Positions 34,836 to 42,327 of a DNA stretch of 64,000 nt are shown here, in pieces (within the stretch, counting starts at the first letter, position 1; every line of letters starts with the position of its first letter). Source of the stretch: Streptomyces rugosispiralis (lineage in GTDB: Bacteria; Actinomycetota; Actinomycetes; Streptomycetales; Streptomycetaceae); the NCBI RefSeq assembly GCF_024505145.1, contig NZ_JANIAA010000024.1, forward strand, positions 62,001 to 126,000. The letters run 5' to 3'. Under the pieces are notes generated by a model that ran no database searches, was not told the DNA's origin, and worked only from the letters and a program-made list of their open reading frames with translations. A program made the translations under genes and the position numbers.

Positions 34836-37800
34836 CGGGCCCCCTTCAGCTCGATGACCAGGCGGCCGTTCTCGGGCCGGCCGGGGTCGTTGTCGCACTG
34901 GGCGATCTCCAGGGGGCCGATGCGCAGGATGCCCTCCGCCAGCGCCTCGCCGTGTGACGTCTCGTACGAGGTGCCGTCATCGGGTTCCTTCGGTCCCTCC
35001 AGCCCCTCGTGCCACAGCCGTCGCAGCCGGGTGACCTCGACGCTCAGCACCCCCGGCACCGCGGCCGCCACGGCCACCAGGCGGCTGAGCCGCACCGGTT
35101 CGCCGAAGGTCAGCGCGTCGGGGTGGAAGAAGCCGAGCCGTCCACCGGAGCACCGGCGGCCGCCCAGCGCCCGATAGAGCTCGGCGAGGATCCGCCCGTG
35201 CTGATGTCCGGGCGCGGCGCACACCTCGATCGCGATGTCCAGCGGCACGGCGCGGGCCGGGCCGACCACCAGGTCGTGTCCGATCCGGCGGTAGCCCTCC
35301 AGGACGTGCGCGACCGCGTCGAGGAGGGCGGGGGACGGCGTCCCGGTCCCGTACGCGTCGATGGCGATATGCGCCTCCCGCACACTGCCGGTCCAGCGGA
35401 TCTCCGCCGCCGCGCGTCGCACCCCGGGCAGTTCGGAGGCGAGCGCCGCGTAGTCCTCGGCGGTGATGGCCCGCTGCCGGGTGCGCTTCAGGTCCAGCGG
35501 GGCGAGCTGGCGGACCTGTTCGACCGGTTCGGGCTCGGTGCCACCGACGGCGGGCAGCGGATTGCGCACCCTGGCCACGGGCAGGGGCTGCCCGGTGGCA
35601 GTCTTTCCCGGGCTTTCCGGATCCCGGCACAGCACCAGGTGGTTGATCGCCTCGGGGCCGACATTGCCCGCCGTGCCACCGCCGGTCCGGTAGTGGACCG
35701 CGAGGCGCGCCCCGGGCTTCGGGACGGCGCCGTACCGGCCGTCGCCGAAGCGCAGCGCGATACGGCCGTCGTCCTCCAGCTCGCCGACGAAGTGGCGGTC
35801 CCGGGGGCGGGAGCTGAGCAGATCGCGGCGCGGTGTCCACGTCTCGTCGCCGTCCTCGATGCGCACGGCGGGGAGCGCGGCCCGTGGGTCCTGGACGAGC
35901 GCGGCGGCCGGACCGTGCAGCACCGGATCCTCGGGGCGCAGCCCGGAGGCGTACGCCCGGCCCCAACTGTGGGCGATCTCCCAGGCGATGCGCCCGTCCA
36001 GGACGGTGCCCGCCCGCGCCCTGGCGGTCAGTACGGCCAGGCGCCCCAGCTTGGCGTCGAGCAGCCGGTCGCAGCGGTGCAGCAGCTCGCGCAGCGCGCG
36101 GACGGGGTGGCGGGCGAGTTCGAGGCGCTCCAGGAGGCGCGGCCCGAACAGGACGGTCAGCTCGGCGATCTCCTCGTCCGAGAGCCCGTCGCGGTCCCGG
36201 GCGCCGCGCCACAGCTCCGTCAGCCGCCGCCGCACCCGCCCCGGGACGGCGGCCAGGTGCCCGGCCTGCCCGGCCGCGATATGGCGCGGGTCGGGGAAGG
36301 GCACGGCCTGGGTGACGGGCGCCTGGTGGAGTACGGGCCGGAAGCGCGGCACGATCCCCGGGTAGACGGACTGGGCGAGAAGCGTCCGCAGGGCCTCGGC
36401 CTGGGCGTACGCGGTGCCGGGCACGACCTTCTCGCGCCGCTGCCCGGCCGACTCCAGACCGATCCCGGCCCGGCCGGTGGCCTCCGGCCCGACGGTGGTG
36501 AACAGTTCCCGTACGTCGCCGGGGGTCAGTTGCCGCCCGTGGCGGGCCCGGTCCAGCAGGGAGTCGATGAGCCGCGCGGGCGCGTTCCCCGCGTCCTTGT
36601 CGAAGCAGCCGAAGGCGGGCGGTTCACAGGACCCGGCGACGGCGGGTACGGGCGGCACGGTGAGGGTCTCCGGTGTGCCGCAGCGGAAGGTCAGCGAGCG
36701 GCCGTGGTCGACCAGCACCACATTGCCGCGCGCCACGCTGACGTCCTCGACGGGCGCGCAGTCCGGACCGCCCCGGGTGGCCAGGCACAGCGGGAAGGCC
36801 AGCGCGTCCTCCCGCGCCCAGGTGACCTCCAGCACCGGCTGCTCGGCGAGCCGGTCGACGGCGGGGGTGACGGAGGTGAGGCGCACGGCCTGCCGGTGCG
36901 ACGGGTCGGCGTCGCCGGGCGTCCCGGAGCGCGGCCCCCGCACCTCCTCGAAGAGCAGCAGATCGCCGGGGCGCAGATCGATCACACGGGCCCGGCACCC
37001 CTCGTCGGCCCACGCGTCGCGCAGGGTCGCGGAGGTGGCGCCCACGGGCAGCGAGCACACCTCGCCGCCCCAGGTCCACAGGCGGATGCGGTGGTGCTCC
37101 GGCCGCAGGTGGAGGGGTTGATCGGCGACGACGGGCTCGAACACCTCCACCGATCCGCGCTCATCGAGCACGGCCAGCTCCCGGTCGTCCAGCACGGCCC
37201 CGATGTCCGGCCGGTCCAGCGGGCCGAGCGTACGGATGTCGACGGCGGCGAAGCGGAACTCCCCCGGGGCCAGCGTCAGCGGCTCGGCCGTCTCGACGGT
37301 GACGAAGGCGCGGGCGTTGCACCCGTCGTGCATCGGATAGTCGATGAGCCGTACGTGGCGGCGGACGGACACCCGGCGGCGGGCGGTGTCGAGATACGCC
37401 TCGGTGGCCACCGCGTCCTGCTGGTAGCTGATCTGGTCGGCGGTGTAGGCGAGCAGTTCGACCAGGGTGGTGCCGAGGTCGGCGGCGTTGCGCTCGACCC
37501 AGTCGGGGGTGGTGAGGCGGAGCCGGTCCAGGACGACCTGGCGGAGCGTGTCGTAGTCGCGGGCGGTGTAGTCGATGACGGGGGCGTGCGTGTGGGCGTG
37601 CGCGTGCGCGGGCCGGAGGGTGGCGGGGAGGTCCGGGGTCTCGTCCTTGCAGTCGAACGGGCTGGGACAGTCGGGCCGGAAGGTGAACTCGGCGGAGAAA
37701 TACCGCTGGTCGAAGCCGGGGAAGGGCTCGGTGCCCGGCCGCCCGTAGGGATCGGTGTCCACGAGGGAGAGCCGGTAGCCGGAGGTGTCCCCGGCCCGGT

Positions 37801-38053
37801 CCACGGTGACGTACAGCTTGTCGTCGAGCTCGGGGTCCTCCTCGCGCTCGACGGAGATCTCCATGACCTCGATGCCGGTGATCCGGCGGCCGCCGTCGAT
37901 GCGTACGTTCTCCGGGCACAGGCCGTGCGGGGCCTTGCCGAGGAAGGTGACGGTGAGGGCGACGCCGTCGTCGCCGACCTCGACGGCGTCCACCCCGTTG
38001 AGGTGGGCGGCCCTGATGCGATCGCGCCGTGACGCGGTGGCCGGGTGACTCAC
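34832..38053 (-). CDS. Baseplate J-like protein (gpJ/Afp11)
   Basis: A 1,073-residue baseplate wedge protein. Seen: IDYTARDYDTLRQVVLDRLRL and NAADLGTTLVELLAYTADQISYQQDAVATEAYLDTARRR, the strongly conserved N-terminal region of phage and CIS J proteins; later FGDGRYGAVPKPGARLAVHYRTGGGTAGNVG and AITAEDYAALASELPGVRRA. An extra insertion in the middle (about 320-560) is larger than in phage J. The start is GTG at 38053, in a GTGA overlap with the gp25 gene, so the two are translationally coupled. Together with the next gene it makes a two-wedge baseplate as in other eCIS loci. Confidence 0.9.
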   Translation of the reverse strand: MSHPATASRRDRIRAAHLNGVDAVEVGDDGVALTVTFLGKAPHGLCPENVRIDGGRRITGIEVMEISVEREEDPELDDKLYVTVDRAGDTSGYRLSLVDTDPYGRPGTEPFPGFDQRYFSAEFTFRPDCPSPFDCKDETPDLPATLRPAHAHAHTHAPVIDYTARDYDTLRQVVLDRLRLTTPDWVERNAADLGTTLVELLAYTADQISYQQDAVATEAYLDTARRRVSVRRHVRLIDYPMHDGCNARAFVTVETAEPLTLAPGEFRFAAVDIRTLGPLDRPDIGAVLDDRELAVLDERGSVEVFEPVVADQPLHLRPEHHRIRLWTWGGEVCSLPVGATSATLRDAWADEGCRARVIDLRPGDLLLFEEVRGPRSGTPGDADPSHRQAVRLTSVTPAVDRLAEQPVLEVTWAREDALAFPLCLATRGGPDCAPVEDVSVARGNVVLVDHGRSLTFRCGTPETLTVPPVPAVAGSCEPPAFGCFDKDAGNAPARLIDSLLDRARHGRQLTPGDVRELFTTVGPEATGRAGIGLESAGQRREKVVPGTAYAQAEALRTLLAQSVYPGIVPRFRPVLHQAPVTQAVPFPDPRHIAAGQAGHLAAVPGRVRRRLTELWRGARDRDGLSDEEIAELTVLFGPRLLERLELARHPVRALRELLHRCDRLLDAKLGRLAVLTARARAGTVLDGRIAWEIAHSWGRAYASGLRPEDPVLHGPAAALVQDPRAALPAVRIEDGDETWTPRRDLLSSRPRDRHFVGELEDDGRIALRFGDGRYGAVPKPGARLAVHYRTGGGTAGNVGPEAINHLVLCRDPESPGKTATGQPLPVARVRNPLPAVGGTEPEPVEQVRQLAPLDLKRTRQRAITAEDYAALASELPGVRRAAAEIRWTGSVREAHIAIDAYGTGTPSPALLDAVAHVLEGYRRIGHDLVVGPARAVPLDIAIEVCAAPGHQHGRILAELYRALGGRRCSGGRLGFFHPDALTFGEPVRLSRLVAVAAAVPGVLSVEVTRLRRLWHEGLEGPKEPDDGTSYETSHGEALAEGILRIGPLEIAQCDNDPGRPENGRLVIELKGAR

Positions 38054-38448
38054 GCGGCACCACTCCCCTCGAACCACTCATCGCGCAGGCCGGCGGTGGC
38101 GCGCACCACATACCGCAGATGGACGCGTACGACGTTCTCCTCGCTGACCACGTCCAGGGACTCCACCTCGATCAGCTCGCCGAGCCGGCGCTGCAGCGAC
38201 GCCTGGACGGACAGCTCGACGGCGGAGGCCAGTTCGGGGCTGTTGGGCGTGAAGACGAGGTCGAGCAGCCCGCAGCCGAAGTCGGGCCGCATCACGCGTT
38301 CGCCGGGGCTGGTGAAGAGCAACTGCTCGATGAGATCGCGTATGTGGTCGTCGTGGTCGGCGTGCGCGGTGCGCCCACGCCGGTCGATCCGGAACGGGAA
38401 GGCGATATCGGTCCGTACGGTGTGTGTCCTGCCGGTCCGTTTCCTCAT
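38050..38448 (-). CDS. gp25-like baseplate protein (GPW/gp25, Afp9)
   Basis: A 132-residue lysozyme-like gp25 baseplate protein that links hub, wedge and sheath. Seen: IAFPFRIDRRGRT, IRDLIEQLLFTSPGERVMRPDFGCGLLDLVF, the diagnostic GERVMRPxFG motif, and the C-terminal strand VHLRYVV. ATG at 38448 overlaps the stop of the PAAR-like gene by 4 bases; a GTG two codons upstream is an alternative. Confidence 0.93.
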   Translation of the reverse strand: MRKRTGRTHTVRTDIAFPFRIDRRGRTAHADHDDHIRDLIEQLLFTSPGERVMRPDFGCGLLDLVFTPNSPELASAVELSVQASLQRRLGELIEVESLDVVSEENVVRVHLRYVVRATAGLRDEWFEGSGAA

Positions 38449-38789
38449 CCGCACATGACTCCTTGCCGCGCGGCGGAGACGACGGGTGGCCCCTGCGGCA
38501 CGAGCCCCGCGCTGAAGCACTGTGCCGAGGAGGTGTCGAGCAGGACGGGCACGCCGTCGATCAGCACCGTGTCGCGGTCCGGAGTCCACCGGACGGTGGT
38601 GCACGGCAGCGGGACACGGTCGACGGTGTGCGGGCAGCCGACGACCGTGAAGACGTCGTCGGAGGTCGGCACGGGCTGCCCGTCGAGCCGCACACCGGAC
38701 GACGGAACGGATGCCGCCCGTACGCGTCCGCCGTGCGGGCAACTGATCACGGCGGTCTGGCTGACGAGGTTCCCGGAATTCCCGGACAC
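38445..38789 (-). CDS. PAAR-like spike-tip protein
   Basis: A 114-residue protein. Seen: an N-terminal SCPHGG motif and a repeated pattern of short strands with cysteines (VVGCPHTVDR, CTTVRW, SSAQCFSAG) that may bind a metal at the tip, as PAAR-domain proteins do. Position directly after gpV-type spike and before gp25 is the normal place for the tip (Afp10). GTG at 38789 is the start. The classic PAAR repeat is diverged, so this is a placement-supported call. Confidence 0.78.
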   Translation of the reverse strand: MSGNSGNLVSQTAVISCPHGGRVRAASVPSSGVRLDGQPVPTSDDVFTVVGCPHTVDRVPLPCTTVRWTPDRDTVLIDGVPVLLDTSSAQCFSAGLVPQGPPVVSAARQGVMCG

Positions 38790-38818
38790 GTCGCTTGTCC
38801 CTCCCCGTTCGCTGCCGG

Positions 38819-39352
38819 CTATCGCTTCTTGGGCACGGTCAACCGGCCCTGATTCAGGTCGACTTGGTCACCGACCAGGGAAACGGAGGCCCCTTGGCCG
38901 TTGTCGATGTGCACTCCGGTCGCGTCGATCCGTATGGACGCGCCGCCGGGCGCTCGCAGCAAAATGCCCTCGGCCGGAACGTCGGACATCACGATCTTGT
39001 GCTTCCCCGGCGTCTGGATCACCACGGGGTGCGCGGTCGCCGGATCGGTCCGCGCGTCCTCCGGGAGCTGCTCCCTGGCCCCGAACCAGCACCCCGTCCA
39101 GATCGGGAAGCTGGGGTCCCCCTGCTCGAACTCCACCCACACCCCGGCCCCCACGGACGGCACGACGTACTGCCCGGCGGGCCGCTGCTGCTCCCCGGTG
39201 AAGGGGAAGCAGGGCATGGCCCAGGTCGACGGCTCGTCGCCGAGGACATCGGGCACCTCGACGGTGATCCGGCCGATTCCGAGCGGGTCCTGGTTGTCCC
39301 GCACCCGGCCCCGGAACTTGCCGAGGAAGCGGTTGTTGGGCGTGGCCGCCAT
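38819..39352 (-). CDS. Spike protein, gpV/gp5-like
   Basis: A 177-residue OB-fold spike protein. Seen: FRGRVRDNQDPLGIGRITVEVPDVLG, then PSVGAGVWVEFEQGDPSFPIWTGCWFG, the hallmark of baseplate assembly protein V/VgrG OB folds, and a C-terminal short-strand region (ILLRAPGGASIRIDATGVHID) that would form the needle beta-helix. It corresponds to the C-terminal half of VgrG/Afp8; the gpD-like half is the separate upstream gene, 34 bases away. Confidence 0.93.
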   Translation of the reverse strand: MAATPNNRFLGKFRGRVRDNQDPLGIGRITVEVPDVLGDEPSTWAMPCFPFTGEQQRPAGQYVVPSVGAGVWVEFEQGDPSFPIWTGCWFGAREQLPEDARTDPATAHPVVIQTPGKHKIVMSDVPAEGILLRAPGGASIRIDATGVHIDNGQGASVSLVGDQVDLNQGRLTVPKKR

Positions 39353-39386
39353 AGGGCTCCTGATCCTTTCCCTTTTGTTCTACGGC

Positions 39387-40526
39387 TCAGGGGCGAACTG
39401 TGCCGCTCCGGGCGATGAGCCCTTCGCGGGTGAGCGTGAAGTTCTGCTGGAACGAGCCGGGCCGGAGGTTGTGGGTGACGGATTTGACGTAGTACTCGCC
39501 GTCGTACGTGACCCCGGCGCCCCGGACGCCGACGAGCTGACGTGGCTGGAGGATGTACCCGTGCCGGTTGACGTCGAGCGAGCCGGAACCGGAGATGGCG
39601 TCGGCGGTGGTGGCGGCCCGAGCCAGGGCCTCGGCCTCGGCCTGCGCCCGGTCCTTCTTGGCGGTGCCGGAGAGCGTCTTGCGCTTGAGGGCCGGGGTGG
39701 CCCGCTTCCCGAGGGGCGGCCGGAGGGGGCTGATGTCGGGCTGGGCGAGCAGCGTGGACGTGCGGGTGGTGGGGTCCTGCCAGCGGGCCTGGGGCTCCTC
39801 GCGGGCGGTCCCGTCGTAGGCGAACGTCAACTGGTCGACCGTGGAGTTGACGTCCATGTTGACGGTGAGGGCGTGCTGGGCCGTGCCGATGCGCTTCTCG
39901 GGCCCCCAGTAGGCGGTGGAGACCTCGGGGAAGGGCCCGGGGATGAGGTAGAAGACGTAGCCGTTGGCCTGCGCGAGATCGGTGACGTACTGGAGGTCGG
40001 TGCCGGTCTGATAGTCCACGCGGTGCTGTGCGTTGGGCGGTTGGAGGATCTTCTCTTTGACGACGTCGGCCTCGATGCCGTAGTCGGTGTATTTGGTGAG
40101 GATGCGGGTGACGCGCTGCCAGGGCGAGAGGTTGGGGTAACGGTCGGTCCGCTCCTCGAGGTCCATCAGGAGGGTGAGGTCCTCGCCGGTGACGGTGAGG
40201 GTGGTCTGGCCGGGCTGATTGCTGGCCCCCACCTCGTGGCGGACGATGAGCCCGTCGAGGAGGACGATCGGGGTGCCCTTGACGGCGGCCGTGACGATGA
40301 CGCGGGTGCGGGGGTCGAAGAACCCCTCGGGGAGCAGCCGATCGATGATCGCGCCCCTTTTGGTGAGGTCGAACGCCATCTGGAAACCGCCGCGTTCGCC
40401 GGCGGTGGCCGTGATCTGGGCGGACAGCAGCGCCTCGGTGACCTCCGGTGGCACGGGACGGGTGAGCTTGGGCCCCATCCGTAATTCGAGGTGGATGGGC
40501 CCCTGCCCGACGGGCTCATCAGCCAT
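39387..40526 (-). CDS. Hub protein, gpD/gp27-like
   Basis: A 379-residue baseplate hub protein. Seen: two beta-barrel-like hub regions, FDPRTRVIVTAAVKGTPIVLLDGLIV and DYQTGTDLQYVTDLAQANGYVFYLIPG, and a C-terminal YYVKSVTHNLRPGSFQQNFTLTREG, all as in phage late-control D proteins. With the gpV gene it makes the split VgrG. ATG at 40526 overlaps the LysM gene stop by 8 bases; a GTG at 40535 is an alternative. Confidence 0.92.
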   Translation of the reverse strand: MADEPVGQGPIHLELRMGPKLTRPVPPEVTEALLSAQITATAGERGGFQMAFDLTKRGAIIDRLLPEGFFDPRTRVIVTAAVKGTPIVLLDGLIVRHEVGASNQPGQTTLTVTGEDLTLLMDLEERTDRYPNLSPWQRVTRILTKYTDYGIEADVVKEKILQPPNAQHRVDYQTGTDLQYVTDLAQANGYVFYLIPGPFPEVSTAYWGPEKRIGTAQHALTVNMDVNSTVDQLTFAYDGTAREEPQARWQDPTTRTSTLLAQPDISPLRPPLGKRATPALKRKTLSGTAKKDRAQAEAEALARAATTADAISGSGSLDVNRHGYILQPRQLVGVRGAGVTYDGEYYVKSVTHNLRPGSFQQNFTLTREGLIARSGTVRP

Positions 40527-40896
40527 GACGCCCACCGCCTCCGCCCCGGAGCCCGTCCGGTATCGCTATCTCCTCGCCGGGCTCGGCGGTGAGCTCGCGG
40601 GGGTCGAGGACGGGGTTGGCATCGGCGATCCGCCACCAGGCGGCGGGGTCGCCGAAGTAGCGCCGGCCGAGGTGGTCGGGGCGCTCGCCGCTGCTGACGG
40701 TGTGGGTGCCCGTTTCGTCGGGGTCTGCGCTGAGTGGCGGCAACAGCCGCCGCTTGGCATACCGCACGGGAGTCCCGTCGGGTTGGGTGTGGATGCCGAT
40801 CTCGGCGTCGTGGTAGCGGCTGGAGCGGGGGTAGGGGTGCGACCCCGGAATCGCGTCGAGCGCGCTCTCGTACGGCTGCGGCTGTGACCCGGCCAT
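40519..40896 (-). CDS. LysM-type tail protein (gpX/gp53-like)
   Basis: A 125-residue protein with a C-terminal LysM-like module, HTVSSGERPDHLGRRYFGDPAAWWRIADANP, as in phage tail X and T4 gp53 proteins that join tube and baseplate. The N-terminal 50 residues are Ser/Pro-rich. A Gly-rich end (GGGGGRHG) follows. It begins 6 bases after the CIS tube-like gene and overlaps the hub gene by 8 bases. This place in the operon matches Afp7-type LysM proteins. Confidence 0.85.
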   Translation of the reverse strand: MAGSQPQPYESALDAIPGSHPYPRSSRYHDAEIGIHTQPDGTPVRYAKRRLLPPLSADPDETGTHTVSSGERPDHLGRRYFGDPAAWWRIADANPVLDPRELTAEPGEEIAIPDGLRGGGGGRHG

Positions 40897-40902
40897 CTGC
40901 TT

Positions 40903-41589
40903 CTACACCCTCCCCAGCCCGATGTCCCCGCTGTTCAACCCCAACGCGCTCAGCGCCCCACCGCGCGCCGCCGCGGCGAGCCGCTCCTTCTGCGCGAGAT
41001 GCGCGAGATAGAGCTCGGCCCCGCGGTGACCGGCGGGCAGATCGCTCACGGTGAGCACCTTCAGCCCGATGCTGAGGGATGCGCGGACGGGGTTGAGGTT
41101 GACGTCGAACGCCGATTCGTTGATCGAGAGTTCCGTTATCCGTACGGGCATGACCCGCTTGCTCCCCCAGGTGAAGAGGGTCAGCGGCATCTCGATGGGG
41201 GTGATCTCGATGGTCCCCTTTTTGGACAGCCGCATGGCCTCCCGCAACTTGGCGGTGGTCGGCTGCACGAGCATTTCGAGCGTCGCGAGCTGCGGGTGTA
41301 TCCCGTCGGGCGCGGCCACCTCGAACTGATCGGTCGCGTCGATCTCCGCGGTGAACTTCCACGTCTCCTGGGCGGGCCCCTTGAGCCGGAGCGCCTCGTT
41401 CTTGTCTCCGCTTCCGCTGCCGCCTCCGCCGCTGTCGGCTTGGTCGCCGGCGGATTGGGGGGCCAACGACCGCTCCAGGGTGTCGGGGTTGAACTGCAAC
41501 ACGATGATGCGTTGTGGTGTCCCCCGCTCGGGGTCTACGAGGACGATGCCGGAGCGGATGGGTTTGGGGATGTCGGGGTAGCGGGTCAC
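40903..41589 (-). CDS. CIS tube-type protein (Afp7-like tube initiator)
   Basis: A 228-residue protein of the contractile-injection-system tube group. Seen: IVLQFNPDTLERSL at about residues 29-42, followed by a Gly/Ser linker and GPAQETWKFTAEIDATDQFEVAAPDGIHPQLATLEMLVQP, characteristic of CIS_tube proteins that form the first tube layer on the hub. It starts at GTG 41589 in a GTGA overlap with the upstream 233-residue gene. The N-terminal half has noticeably lower GC (57% in 41101-41160) than the rest of the operon. Confidence 0.85.
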   Translation of the reverse strand: MTRYPDIPKPIRSGIVLVDPERGTPQRIIVLQFNPDTLERSLAPQSAGDQADSGGGGSGSGDKNEALRLKGPAQETWKFTAEIDATDQFEVAAPDGIHPQLATLEMLVQPTTAKLREAMRLSKKGTIEITPIEMPLTLFTWGSKRVMPVRITELSINESAFDVNLNPVRASLSIGLKVLTVSDLPAGHRGAELYLAHLAQKERLAAAARGGALSALGLNSGDIGLGRV

Positions 41590-42287
41590 AGGCGGGCCTC
41601 CAGGCGGCTTACCAGTGGCGCGTAGTCATACTCGGGAAAGGAAGACGGGAACACATCGAGCATATTCTTGAGGTTTTCCACGTGGGCACGAAACTCGTTG
41701 CCACGCATGGACGACTCCACGAAGAGCATCTGCCAGCCAAAAGCGCCCTTGGTCAGGCGCAAAGTGTTCAAATACTCACAGTAGCTGAGCTCCATTTTGA
41801 GGAATCCCTGGGTGTTATGCTCCTCGTCGAACAGACACCTGTCCTGATACCAGATCTCCAAGTTTTCCTTGTGCGGCTCGATCCGAATGAATGCCGCCTC
41901 TCCGGTCGCCCGCCTGGGAGCAGAGTCGATCATCCGTAGGTTGGCAAGGAGTGCCCGCTCGCTCTCGGGGGCCAGGTCATTCGGGAGTGGCGGATCCTCG
42001 ATCAAAGCAAGATACACATGCCGTAGGAAAAATTCCCCGTAAAGCTCGCGCTCGGCGCTCGCGAACGACCAGTCACAGGACAGAGACGCAAAGCGCAGAG
42101 CACACTCCTTGAGTTCGGCACTGAGCACGACGCCCGCCCATTCCGGATTTGTGTCCGACAAGGGGTCGAACCTACCCAGCGGGAAGGTCATGTCCTCCTC
42201 TTCGTATTCCGATTCGAAGAGCGCACTCCGAGTCAGCTCCCTGATCGATTCGACCTGCGATTGTTCGCTTCGCGTAAGAGGGCTCAT
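41586..42287 (-). CDS. Unrecognised 233-residue protein, candidate immunity protein
   Basis: I recognise no domain. Seen: a mostly helical, acidic protein (many Glu/Asp, e.g. FESEYEEEDMTFPLGRFD) with strands such as AAFIRIEPHKENLEIWYQD and a C-terminal YDYAPLVSRLEARL. GC is low: 43% in 41761-41820 against about 73% in neighbouring CIS genes. It lies 40 bases after the stop of the DUF4157/nuclease protein and overlaps the next gene by 4 bases. Inference: immunity to the nuclease tip, or a chaperone for it; low GC shared with that tip supports joint transfer. A structural role is not excluded, since the gene is translationally coupled to the tube-initiator gene. Confidence 0.6.
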   Translation of the reverse strand: MSPLTRSEQSQVESIRELTRSALFESEYEEEDMTFPLGRFDPLSDTNPEWAGVVLSAELKECALRFASLSCDWSFASAERELYGEFFLRHVYLALIEDPPLPNDLAPESERALLANLRMIDSAPRRATGEAAFIRIEPHKENLEIWYQDRCLFDEEHNTQGFLKMELSYCEYLNTLRLTKGAFGWQMLFVESSMRGNEFRAHVENLKNMLDVFPSSFPEYDYAPLVSRLEARL

Positions 42288-42327
42288 CTTTGGCTCACCT
42301 TCGGTCTGGGGTGGGACTGGTGGCGCA

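Noticed and set aside
26914..38032. Very long open frames on the plus strand opposite the CIS baseplate genes (e.g. 26914-30063, 31023-35177, 35009-38032)
   Set aside because: They are antisense to well-supported CIS genes, have Gly/Arg/Val-rich nonsense composition and arise from high GC at third codon positions.
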